A model generated the notes under the pieces. That model searched no databases and was not told the origin of the DNA. It saw only the letters and a program-made list of their open reading frames with translations. Positions 33,913 through 41,719 of a stretch of DNA of 42,162 bases are shown here, in pieces; position 1 is the first letter of the stretch, and every line of letters begins with the position of its first letter. Origin of the DNA: Frankia sp. AgB1.9 (GTDB lineage: Bacteria; Actinomycetota; Actinomycetes; Frankiales; Frankiaceae); assembly GCF_016786355.1 (NCBI RefSeq), contig NZ_JADWYX010000042.1, positions 31,160-73,321 of the forward strand, written 5' to 3'. A program made the position numbers and the translations under genes.

Positions 33913-35379
33913 ATGGCGGGCATGGCCGCTCCAGCCGAGACCGCAACCGTCCGTCCCACGCCGCCGACGCACAGCTACTCCGTCACCTGCGAGTGGTCGG
34001 GCTCGACCGGGGTCGGGTACGACCGGTACTCCCGGGCGCACGTCGGGCACGCACCCCCGGCGGCCACGGCGGTCCGGCTGTCCTCCGACACCGCGTTCCG
34101 GGGCGATCCCTCGCTGCTCAACCCCGAGCAGCTGGTCGTCCTCGCGGCGTCTTCGTGCCAGCTGCTGGCCTTCCTGGCGATCGCCGCACGGGCCCGGGTC
34201 GACGTGCGGGACTACCAGGACACCGGCGCCGCCGTGATGACCGAGGACGGCCGGGGCGGCGGCGCCATCACCGAGATCACCCTGCGGCCCCGGATCACCG
34301 TCGTCACCGACGCCACCGAGGAGCGGCTGCGCAGGCTCGCCCAGCTCGCCCATGAGCAGTGCTTCATCGCCGCGTCGCTGAACTGCCCGGTCACCGTCTT
34401 CCCAACGTTCGAGATCCTCACCCCGTACGCGTTCCGGGACACCGAGACAGCGGCCCGCCGGCTGGCGCTGGTCTCCGACGTCTTCGATCCCGGATCCCGC
34501 GCCTTCGTCCACGACCGGGTCAGCGCCGCCTTCGTCCACGACCGGGACAGCGCCGCCTCCGTCCACGACCGGGACAGCGCCGCCTCCGTCCACGACCGGG
34601 ACAGCGCCGCCTCCGTCCACAACCGGGACAGCGCCCACGGCCCGTCCGGCGTCCGCCTCGCCGTCGATCTCGGCTGCGGTCCGGGCCACACCACCCGGCT
34701 GCTGGCCGCCGCGACCGGCGCGGCCCGCACCGTCGGGCTGGACGCGTCGACGGCCTTCGTCGCCACCGCCGTCGGCACCGAGCCGGTGACCGCCCAGGGC
34801 GGCGGGTTGAGCGCCGATGGCGCCGCCGAGCTGGCCTTCCTGCGTCACGACGTCAGCCGGATGCCGTTCCCGGCCCAGGCACGCGAGGCCGACGTCGTCT
34901 ACGCCCGGCTGCTGCTGCCCCACCTCGTCGACGTCACGGACGCGATCGGCGGCTGGATCACCCAGGTCGCCCCGCATGGTCTGCTGCTGCTCGACGAGGT
35001 CGAGTCGATCGACACCGACCAGCCGGCACTCGCGACCTACCTCGACCACGCCCGCCAGCTGCTGGCCGCCCGTGGCACGACCCTGCACGCCGGCCGGCTG
35101 GTGAACACCGCGCTGCACGACCTCGCCGCGCACAGCGCGGGGTCGTCGTTCGAGGTCGAGTACAACGCCACCGAGCCGGTGCGCCCATCGGTCCCGACCG
35201 CGGCGGAGATGTTCGGCCTCAACCTGGCCGTCTGGCGCGTCGACCCCCTCTACCGCGACCGCCAGCCCGAGCTCGACCGGCTGGCCGCCGACCTCGCGGC
35301 CCTCGCGGCCGGCCCGGAGCACGACGGTCACATCACCTGGACCATGCGCCGCGTCGCCGTCCGCCGCCTGGCCGGCTAG
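33913..35379 (+). CDS. OsmC-class I methyltransferase fusion
   Basis: This 488-residue protein joins two unrelated domains in one frame. Residues 20-175 are an OsmC/Ohr-like domain with the LNPEQLVVLAASSC cysteine and a second cysteine in AHEQCFIAASLNCPV, the pair expected for peroxide reduction. Residues 198-242 form a linker of five nine-residue repeats (VHDRDSAAS type). Residues 250-488 are a Rossmann methyltransferase with motif I AVDLGCGPGHTTRLL, the acidic end GLDAS and the segment DVVYARLLLPHLVD. The start ATG at 33913 has GGGACAGGAT upstream. A TIGR00027-type methyltransferase gene follows 113 bp later. The fusion is unusual to my knowledge. Both domains look intact. Confidence 0.82.
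   Translation: MAGMAAPAETATVRPTPPTHSYSVTCEWSGSTGVGYDRYSRAHVGHAPPAATAVRLSSDTAFRGDPSLLNPEQLVVLAASSCQLLAFLAIAARARVDVRDYQDTGAAVMTEDGRGGGAITEITLRPRITVVTDATEERLRRLAQLAHEQCFIAASLNCPVTVFPTFEILTPYAFRDTETAARRLALVSDVFDPGSRAFVHDRVSAAFVHDRDSAASVHDRDSAASVHDRDSAASVHNRDSAHGPSGVRLAVDLGCGPGHTTRLLAAATGAARTVGLDASTAFVATAVGTEPVTAQGGGLSADGAAELAFLRHDVSRMPFPAQAREADVVYARLLLPHLVDVTDAIGGWITQVAPHGLLLLDEVESIDTDQPALATYLDHARQLLAARGTTLHAGRLVNTALHDLAAHSAGSSFEVEYNATEPVRPSVPTAAEMFGLNLAVWRVDPLYRDRQPELDRLAADLAALAAGPEHDGHITWTMRRVAVRRLAG
34504..34638. repeat. Five tandem 27-bp repeats in the fusion-protein linker
   Basis: Units occupy 34504-34530, 34531-34557, 34558-34584, 34585-34611 and 34612-34638. Units three and four are identical; the others differ at a few bases. 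Each is in frame and encodes nine residues of the VHDRDSAAS type, linking the OsmC and methyltransferase domains. Confidence 0.9.
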
Positions 35380-35492
35380 GGACCGCCGGACGCGGACGCG
35401 GAGCAGCGGCGGCTCCGTGGGCGTTGGACCGGTCGAACTGGCCGGCGTCGGCAATCGCGGGGCAGGACGGCCACGGTGAGAGGGGTTCGCGG

Positions 35493-36374
35493 ATGCAGGC
35501 CGAGGGCGGAAGCCGGACGGCGGTGCTGACCTGTCAGGGACGGGCCGTCGCCGACGGGAGCGGCGCCGCCGGGCGGTTCGCCGACACCGTCGCGCTCGAC
35601 CTGCTGCGCCCCGACGAGCGGCTCGTCGTCGAGCAGGTACGGGCCGGGACACCGCCCAAGGGCGCGGCGGCGCGGATGGCCTACGAGTCCGCGAAGGCCT
35701 GCGCCTCGGTGATGGTGCCGCGCACGATCGCGGCCGACGACGCCATCAGGGACCGGCCCGGTGGCGTGGCGCCGCAGCTGGTCCTGCTGGGGGCCGGGCT
35801 GGATGCCCGAGCCTGGCGGATGCCCGAGCTCGCCGGCACCGACGTCTTCGAGGTCGATCATCCGGCGTCCCAGCGGGACAAGCGCGACCGGCTCGCCGGC
35901 CGGCCACCCCTCGCGCGCTCGCTGACGTTCGTCCCGGTGGACTTCTCCAGGGACAAGCTCGCCGAGGCGCTGGCCGCCGCCGGTTTCCAGACCTCGAAGC
36001 CGACGACCTGGGTCTGGGAGGGCGTCGTCCCCTACCTGACCCCGGCCGAGGTCAGCGCGACGACGGCCGCCGCAGGCGAGCTCTCCGCCCCCGGCAGCCG
36101 GCTGGTCGTGCTCTACCTGGCCCCGAATGCCAGGGCATCCGCCGGCGTACTGGTCGCCCGCGCGATGAGCCTGCTCGCCCGCCAGCGCAGCGTCTGGGCC
36201 GACGAGCCCCGCCGGTCCGCCTGGACCGCGCCGAAGCTCGCGGCCCTGCTCGCCACACACGGCTTCGCCGTGACACGCGACGAGTCCCTGCTCTCGATCT
36301 CCGAGCGTCTCGCCCTGCCGAACACGCGCGGCGCCTCGATCGCGCACGCCCACCTGGCCGTCGCCGACCGCTGA
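35493..36374 (+). CDS. SAM-dependent methyltransferase, TIGR00027/PPM-type
   Basis: This 293-residue protein belongs to the leucine-carboxyl-methyltransferase-like (PPM1/TIGR00027) family, greatly expanded in actinobacteria. Family motifs are QLVLLGAGLDARAWRMP, EVDHPASQRDKRDRL, VPVDFSRDKL and WVWEGVVPYLTPAEV. Substrates of actinobacterial members are mostly unknown; O-methylation of carboxyl groups is the family theme. GAGAGGGG lies upstream of the ATG at 35493. It follows the OsmC fusion gene on the same strand by 113 bp, so they may be co-transcribed, and it is convergent with the ABC permease gene. Confidence 0.9.
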   Translation: MQAEGGSRTAVLTCQGRAVADGSGAAGRFADTVALDLLRPDERLVVEQVRAGTPPKGAAARMAYESAKACASVMVPRTIAADDAIRDRPGGVAPQLVLLGAGLDARAWRMPELAGTDVFEVDHPASQRDKRDRLAGRPPLARSLTFVPVDFSRDKLAEALAAAGFQTSKPTTWVWEGVVPYLTPAEVSATTAAAGELSAPGSRLVVLYLAPNARASAGVLVARAMSLLARQRSVWADEPRRSAWTAPKLAALLATHGFAVTRDESLLSISERLALPNTRGASIAHAHLAVADR

Positions 36375-36416
36375 CCCACGCCGGCTCGCCGGATCCCGTC
36401 GCGTAGGCCGGGCCGG

Positions 36417-38111
36417 TCAGAACGAGGGGACGTCCCGGCGCCGCAGACCCAGTAGTCCGGCCGCGCCGAACCCGAGCGCCAACAGACACAACACCACCAG
36501 CGGCAGGGGGGAGACGGCGCCGCCGGCGGCCCGAGTGGTGTGGGTGAACGGCGAGACGTCCAGCAGCCAGTGGTCGAGGTTGAGGCCGGACCCGACAAGA
36601 CTGATCAGGAGGCAGCCGATCAGTGCGGCCCAGCTGGCCGGCCACAGTCGCGGCCAGAGGCCGAACACGGCCAGCGCGGCCGCCGCGAGCACCGCGACCG
36701 CAGGCAGCTGTGTCGCCGCCGCGACGACGCCCCGGCCCGTCTCGCGGGCGAGGCCGCCGGCGCCAGCCCCGTAGACCAGCCCGGTGACAGCGCCCGCGAG
36801 CAGCATCGCGACGGCCGGGCCCAGGCACGCGAAGATCAGATGCCCGGCCGCCCAGCGCAGCCGGCCGACGGCCGTCGCGAGGACCGGTTCAGCCCGGCCG
36901 GCCGCCTCCTCGGCGCGGAGCCGCAGTACTGCCTGGATCGCGTAGCCCGCGGCGATCAGGCCGAGGATCGACATGATCGTGGCAAGATACGCGTCCACAA
37001 GACCGGCCCGGCCGCCGATCCGTTGGAGGACGTCGCGCAGGCTCGGGTTGTCGCCGACGAGGTCCGCCACGCCGCTCGCGACCCCGCCGAACACGACGCC
37101 GAGCAGGCCGAACCCGGTCAGCCAGCCGGCGAGCAGGCCGCGGTGCAGCCGCCAGGCCAGCGCGACCGGCGAACCCAACGCGGGGCCGGCTACCGCCGGG
37201 CCGAGCCGGTCGGGCAGCAGCCCGGCGCCCAGGTCGCGGCGCGCGCAGAGCACGAACGCCACGCCGACCAACCCGGCCACGAGGGCGCCGACCACCGCGA
37301 ACACCCACCACCGCTGGGCACCGGATGTCCCGGCGTACGGATACACCCGTTGGACCAGGCCGATCGGCGAGATCCACGACAGCCATCCCAGGCCGCCGCC
37401 GGAGCCACCGGGGGTGGCCGAACCGCCGCGGTCGCCCAGGATCCGGGCCGCGTAGGAGACGCCGAGCACCACGCCTCCGATGCCCCGGGCAGCACCGGCA
37501 CCGGTGGTCAGCTGCGCGACGACCGCCGCGACTCCGGCGAAGATCCATCCGGCCGATGCCCACTCCAGGCCGGTCGCGATCGCCCCGGCCACCGGCAGCT
37601 GCCGCAGGCTCAGCGCCACCGCGGTGATCAGCGCGACCCCCAGGTTGGCGGCGAACGCGACCAGCAGCGCCGCGGCCAAGCCCGCCTGTCGGCCGACAGC
37701 GGTGGATCCGATCAGCTCGCGGCGGCCGGCCTCCTCCTCGGCCCTGGTGTGCCGGATGACGACGAGAAGACTGATCAGACCTGTGACGACTGGGATAAAC
37801 CCACCACGCCAGACGATCAGCTCACCGAGGCTGGAGCCGGAGAGCCGGCCGTAGAGGGCGGTGAAGGTGCCGTTGCGGGCGCTGGTCGCGGCGAACCGAG
37901 CCCGGTCGGCGGCCGTCGGGTAAAGGTCATGGAACGTCACCGCGAAGCTGAGCGGAAGGATCCCGACCACATAGACCCAGCTCGGCGCCAACAGCCGGTC
38001 GCGCCGAGCGACCAGCCGGACCAGCGCGCCCGTCCCCGTGAGACCGCCCCCGCGCCGGCGCCCGGGCGGCTGCTCCCGCTCCCGCGCGGGAGCGATGTCC
38101 GTCGTGGTCAT
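36417..38111 (-). CDS. ABC transporter permease (ABC-2 type exporter)
   Basis: This 564-residue membrane protein has about 12 hydrophobic helices in two halves and fits the actinobacterial polyketide- or antibiotic-exporter permease family. The RAEEEAGRRELIGSTAVGR loop and its second copy RAEEAAGRAEPVLATAVGR mark the internal duplication. The start codon overlaps the stop of the ATPase gene by four bases (ATGA), a sign of coupled translation. With the ATPase it would export a drug, lipid or other hydrophobic molecule. TetR control of the operon, inferred from the gene order and operator, supports an efflux role. Confidence 0.9.
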   Translation of the reverse strand: MTTTDIAPAREREQPPGRRRGGGLTGTGALVRLVARRDRLLAPSWVYVVGILPLSFAVTFHDLYPTAADRARFAATSARNGTFTALYGRLSGSSLGELIVWRGGFIPVVTGLISLLVVIRHTRAEEEAGRRELIGSTAVGRQAGLAAALLVAFAANLGVALITAVALSLRQLPVAGAIATGLEWASAGWIFAGVAAVVAQLTTGAGAARGIGGVVLGVSYAARILGDRGGSATPGGSGGGLGWLSWISPIGLVQRVYPYAGTSGAQRWWVFAVVGALVAGLVGVAFVLCARRDLGAGLLPDRLGPAVAGPALGSPVALAWRLHRGLLAGWLTGFGLLGVVFGGVASGVADLVGDNPSLRDVLQRIGGRAGLVDAYLATIMSILGLIAAGYAIQAVLRLRAEEAAGRAEPVLATAVGRLRWAAGHLIFACLGPAVAMLLAGAVTGLVYGAGAGGLARETGRGVVAAATQLPAVAVLAAAALAVFGLWPRLWPASWAALIGCLLISLVGSGLNLDHWLLDVSPFTHTTRAAGGAVSPLPLVVLCLLALGFGAAGLLGLRRRDVPSF

Positions 38112-39061
38112 CGCCGCGCCGCCTGCGTCGTCCGGTCCACGTCCGGCCCGCTCGCCGCGGCGTGGTCATAGTGGCGCAGGAACAGCTCCTCCAGCGTGGG
38201 GGGCTGGCTCACCAGCCCGCGCAGGCCAGCGGCCGAAAGGCGCGCCACGGCCGGGCCGAGCGCCTCGGCGTCCACCTCGAAGCTGATCCGGACTTCCTGG
38301 GCCGTCAGGTCGTGGACTCCGGCGAGAGCGCTCAGACCGGCCGCGACGGCATGGACATCGGCCGACGGCGCGAGCTCGGCCGAGACGGCGGTCCGCTGGA
38401 GGTGGCGCAGCTCGGCGAGGGTTCCAGCCTCCACCGTCCGGCCATCGCGGATGATCGTCACCCGGTCGCACAGCGCCTCGACCTCGGCGAGGATGTGGCT
38501 GGACAGCAGGACGGTCCGCCCGTCGTGGCGCTGTTCCTCCCGCACCAGGTCGCGGAACTGGTCCTCCATCAGCGGGTCGAGACCGCTCGTGGGCTCGTCG
38601 AGCAGCAGCAGCTCGACGTCGGAGGCGAACGCCGCGACCAGTGCGACCTTCTGTCGGTTGCCCTTGGAGTAGGCCCGGCCCTTCTTGCGCGGATCCAGGT
38701 CGAAGCGTTCCAGCAGCTCGGCGCGCCGGCGCCGGTCGAGGCCGCCGCGCAGCCGGCCAAGTAGGTCGATCGCCTCTCCGCCGGAGAGGTTGGGCCACAG
38801 GGTGACGTCGCCCGGGACGTAGGCGAGCCGGCGATGCAGCCCGGTCGCGTCTCGCCAGGAGTCGGCGCCCAGGACAGTCGCGCGCCCGGCCTCGGCCCGC
38901 ATCAGTCCCAGCAGGATCCGCAACGTGGTGCTCTTCCCGGCACCGTTCGGCCCAAGGAACCCGTGCACCTCTCCGGTCCGGACCGTCAGGTCCAGTCCAT
39001 CCAGGGCCCGGGTCGCCCCAAACGTCTTGACCAGGCCCTCGGCCCGGATCGCGTCATCCAT
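38108..39061 (-). CDS. ABC transporter ATP-binding protein
   Basis: This 317-residue ATPase powers the adjacent permease. Walker A is GPNGAGKST (about residues 38-46), the signature is the variant YSKGNRQKVAL, and Walker B is LLLLDEPTSGLD, with the switch histidine in LLSSHIL. A C-terminal region of about 80 residues follows the nucleotide-binding domain, as in the DrrA/CcmA type linked to antibiotic export. Its start overlaps the end of the TetR gene by eight bases and its stop overlaps the permease start by four, so all three are one operon. Confidence 0.95.
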   Translation of the reverse strand: MDDAIRAEGLVKTFGATRALDGLDLTVRTGEVHGFLGPNGAGKSTTLRILLGLMRAEAGRATVLGADSWRDATGLHRRLAYVPGDVTLWPNLSGGEAIDLLGRLRGGLDRRRRAELLERFDLDPRKKGRAYSKGNRQKVALVAAFASDVELLLLDEPTSGLDPLMEDQFRDLVREEQRHDGRTVLLSSHILAEVEALCDRVTIIRDGRTVEAGTLAELRHLQRTAVSAELAPSADVHAVAAGLSALAGVHDLTAQEVRISFEVDAEALGPAVARLSAAGLRGLVSQPPTLEELFLRHYDHAAASGPDVDRTTQAARR

Positions 39062-39731
39062 GGCTTGAGTCCCTCGTTCTCGGGGGCCGCGCCGCTGGCA
39101 GCCCTGCCTCGAGCCGCTGGTACGCCAGGCGGGCCTGCGCCGCCTGCTCCGCGGTCAGCAGCGGCTGGGAGTACAGATCGATGAGCGCCTTACCCAGCCG
39201 GATCTGGCCGGCCGCGTCGAGGACGTCGGTGCCCAGCGCCGCGGAGACCTGGTCGTGCAGCATCAGCAGCCCCGTCTGCATCGCGATCAACGCGGTGGCG
39301 AACGCCCGTGGGTCGGCGGCCGCCACCGCGAGCCGGCCGTCGGCGAGCCACTGTTCGGTCAGCGCGACCATCTGCTCGAACAGCGCGACGGCCGCCGGCG
39401 AGCCGTCGACCAGCGACCGAGCCAGGTAGCGCCGCATCTCAAGCACTTCGGGGAACACCGTCGGCAGAAACGCGGGGTCCGCCGCCTCGCCTGGCCGCAA
39501 CGCCTCGTCCTTGATGGCGACGGCGCGTTCGAGGGCATAGGAGTCGCAGGCGGCCCGCAGCGCCTCCTTCGACCCGAAGTGATGGCGGACCAGCCCTGAG
39601 GACACCCCGGCCGCGGTCGCGATCCCGCGGACCGTGGTCGCCTCGAAACCCTGCTCGGCGAACAGCCGCAGCGCCGCGTCCCGGATCCGCGCCTTCCCGG
39701 TCAGATCTACTTCATCCCGTCCGACCCGCAT
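39054..39731 (-). CDS. TetR-family regulator
   Basis: This 225-residue protein begins with a TetR helix-turn-helix (about residues 12-60: IRDAALRLFAEQGFEATTVRGIA then SSGLVRHHFGSKEALRAA). A ligand-binding helical domain makes up the rest, with a TetR_C-type core. It is the first gene of the operon with the ABC ATPase and permease. A strong ribosome site, GAGGAGGG, precedes the ATG. A 7-2-7 palindrome and a TATAGT -10 lie just upstream, consistent with autoregulation and ligand-released control of the exporter. The ligand is unknown. Confidence 0.94.
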   Translation of the reverse strand: MRVGRDEVDLTGKARIRDAALRLFAEQGFEATTVRGIATAAGVSSGLVRHHFGSKEALRAACDSYALERAVAIKDEALRPGEAADPAFLPTVFPEVLEMRRYLARSLVDGSPAAVALFEQMVALTEQWLADGRLAVAAADPRAFATALIAMQTGLLMLHDQVSAALGTDVLDAAGQIRLGKALIDLYSQPLLTAEQAAQARLAYQRLEAGLPAARPPRTRDSSHG

Positions 39732-39752
39732 CGCGTCCCTCCTCGCCTCGGG

Positions 39753-39789
39753 ACTATACGCAGGAGCAGGAGACTACACAGTTGTGTAG
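39753..39789 (-). promoter_or_regulatory. TetR operon promoter and operator
   Basis: On the minus strand TATAGT (39753-39758) is a good -10, about 22 bases before the ATG at 39731. The palindrome CTACACA-GT-TGTGTAG (39774-39789) covers the expected -35 position. This is the layout of an autoregulated TetR gene, where the bound repressor blocks polymerase. Confidence 0.6.
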
Positions 39790-39915
39790 GCAGAATCAGG
39801 CCCCGATGACCCAGAGAGGCAGGATCAATCCGCCGCGACGCGACGGACGCCCGGGAACACCGAGCATGGCCTCGGTCAGGCCGGGGCTGGCCGAGGCCGA
39901 GGCCGTGGCGGCTGG

Positions 39916-40584
39916 CTAGGCGCCGAGGAAGTCGAGGACGGCCGCCATGGCGCGCATGTTGGACTGCAGCGAGAAGTGGTCCGCCCGCTCGATGAGGACA
40001 CCCGTGGCGTTCGGGAGCATGGCCGCGAGCGCCTCCGGGTCGCCGGCCTGATCCCGCTCGCCGGTGACGACGAGCACCTCGCAGGTGATCGCGGCCAGCT
40101 CGACGGCGGTCAGCGACTCGACCGGGCGGCGGGCGAAGGCGGCCAGCGGGGCGAGATCATTGCCTGCGCTCTTGGCGAGGCCCCGGAACAGGCGGGCGCG
40201 GACGTCCGTCGGATCGTCGTTGTCGATCGCGAACGGCACCGCCTCGCGGATCTCCAGCACGGCCGGTCCGATCCCCATCAGGGCGAGCCGGTCGAACGAC
40301 GCGATCCCGCGGGCCGCGATCTCCAGCAGGGTCCTGGCGCCGGCCGAGAAGCCCACCGCGTCGACGGGTCCGCGGTCGGCGAACGCGGCGGCGACGGTCG
40401 CCGCGACGTCGGCGTAGTCCGCCGGGTCGGTCGAGCGCGCCGCCGTGCCGTGCCCGGGCAGGTCGACGGCGATCACCTCGCGGCCGGCCTCCCGCAGCAT
40501 CTCGATCCAGCCGGCCGGCCCCCAACCGTGCTCGCTGGAGGACGCAAACCCATGAACCAGGACGACAGGCGCCGAATCAGCCAC
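39916..40584 (-). CDS. Alpha/beta hydrolase
   Basis: This 222-residue protein is a small alpha/beta hydrolase. The oxyanion region is VVLVHGFASSSEHGW near residue 8. The nucleophile is the serine in GFSAG (about residue 80), the acid is the aspartate in TGERDQAGD (about 177) and the histidine is in RADHFSL (about 202). It resembles short esterase or lactonase-like enzymes with a small lid. No signal peptide is present. The start is a GTG at 40584. It follows the HTH hypothetical on the same strand by about 106 bp. The substrate is unknown. Confidence 0.9.
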   Translation of the reverse strand: MADSAPVVLVHGFASSSEHGWGPAGWIEMLREAGREVIAVDLPGHGTAARSTDPADYADVAATVAAAFADRGPVDAVGFSAGARTLLEIAARGIASFDRLALMGIGPAVLEIREAVPFAIDNDDPTDVRARLFRGLAKSAGNDLAPLAAFARRPVESLTAVELAAITCEVLVVTGERDQAGDPEALAAMLPNATGVLIERADHFSLQSNMRAMAAVLDFLGA

Positions 40585-40690
40585 CCGCGCACACTAACTG
40601 CCGGTGTTTCGACCCGTCGAGCGACACCTGGTGGTCGCGGTACTCCGCCCGTTCACAGTCACCCGGCCTGAGTCACCCACATTGGTCAGG

Positions 40691-41464
40691 TCAGCGGTCG
40701 CGGAGGCGGTAGCGCGACCAGGGCAGCGGGTCGTTCGTGCCGCGACGGGTCCGCGCGGGGCCGGCCGCCGGTTCCTCGGGCTCCGCCTGGCGGGCGGGCG
40801 GAACCGTGGCGCTCGGTCGGGGCGGCCCGGCCGGCGCGAGCGTCGAGCGTGGGAGGTCCTCGCCGCGGGGGACGGGTCCGCGCGCCGTCTGGTAGCCGAT
40901 GGCGATCTCGGCACGGGCGAGCCAGTCGAGGTCCAGGTTGGGGGCGACGTCGACCAGCAGCGCGTCGATCCGGTCGACCAGGACGTCGGCCTCCGGGCCG
41001 CGGCGCTGCCGGCGCGCGGCCATCGCCCAGCGGCTGGTCGCGCTCTCCAGGTCGTGACGCGGGCTGGTGTCGTGCAGGCCGCGCCGGACGATCCCGGCCA
41101 GCTCGTCGGACAGCCGGGTCGACGGCGCCCGCTCCGCCAGGGCGACGAGCTCGGTGGCGAGGGCCAGCGCCCGTCCCCAGGCGAACAGGCCGCTGTGCTT
41201 GCTGGGCATCGCGGCGAGCTGGCTGATCCAGCTGGTGGTGACGCCGAGTGCGCGGGCGACGGCGCCGACCCCGCGGCGGGTGCCCTCGTCGGTCATCTCG
41301 GGCAGCAGCTGGTGAACGGTCATCGCCTGCAGGCTGGCTCGGCTCTCGGACAGCTCTCGCAGTGCCCGCCAGCGCACGGTCGGCGGCGCCTCGGCCCAGA
41401 CGTGGACCATCGCCGTCAGGAGCTCGTCAACCTGTCGGTCGACCTGGTCATCACGCCGACTCAC
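40691..41464 (-). CDS. Hypothetical protein with putative helix-turn-helix
   Basis: I do not recognise this 257-residue protein by family. Residues about 64-85 (RGVGAVARALGVTTSWISQLA) look like a helix-turn-helix recognition unit. The next 100 residues are helical with conserved-looking Trp and Arg positions. The C-terminal 60 residues are Pro/Ala-rich and disordered. It may be a small DNA-binding protein of lineage-restricted type. The GTG start at 41464 has AAGGG upstream, at a slightly long distance. An imperfect TTACC/GGTAA inverted repeat lies just upstream and might be its operator. Confidence 0.6.
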   Translation of the reverse strand: MSRRDDQVDRQVDELLTAMVHVWAEAPPTVRWRALRELSESRASLQAMTVHQLLPEMTDEGTRRGVGAVARALGVTTSWISQLAAMPSKHSGLFAWGRALALATELVALAERAPSTRLSDELAGIVRRGLHDTSPRHDLESATSRWAMAARRQRRGPEADVLVDRIDALLVDVAPNLDLDWLARAEIAIGYQTARGPVPRGEDLPRSTLAPAGPPRPSATVPPARQAEPEEPAAGPARTRRGTNDPLPWSRYRLRDR

Positions 41465-41491
41465 CGGTCAAACCGCCCTTCACCTCGCTTA

Positions 41492-41522
41492 TTACCGGTG
41501 AACATCCGTCAAGTCACGGTAA
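41492..41522. promoter_or_regulatory. Imperfect inverted repeat upstream of HTH gene
   Basis: TTACCGGTGA (41492-41501) and TCACGGTAA (41514-41522) are near complements with one base missing. They lie about 30-60 bases before the GTG at 41464 and may be an operator or a leader structure. Confidence 0.25.
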
Positions 41523-41719
41523 ACGACAGCGCACGGCGACTGAACCGTTACCTTTGGGACGTACGCCCGGCCCAACGGTCTTCGCGCTAGAGCGTCGCCC
41601 AACAAGAACCCGCACCCGACACCGGGTCCCGAGCCGACCACCCCTGCGCCGGTCCGCGCACCCAGCGCGACCACCAGAAGCGTCGACCGCTGGAACGCGA
41701 CCGGCGGCCCGGGTGACCG

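Noticed and set aside
40603..40628. Possible terminator GGTGT/ACACC after the HTH hypothetical
   Set aside because: The stem has several mismatches and unpaired bases, so it is too weak to list as a feature.
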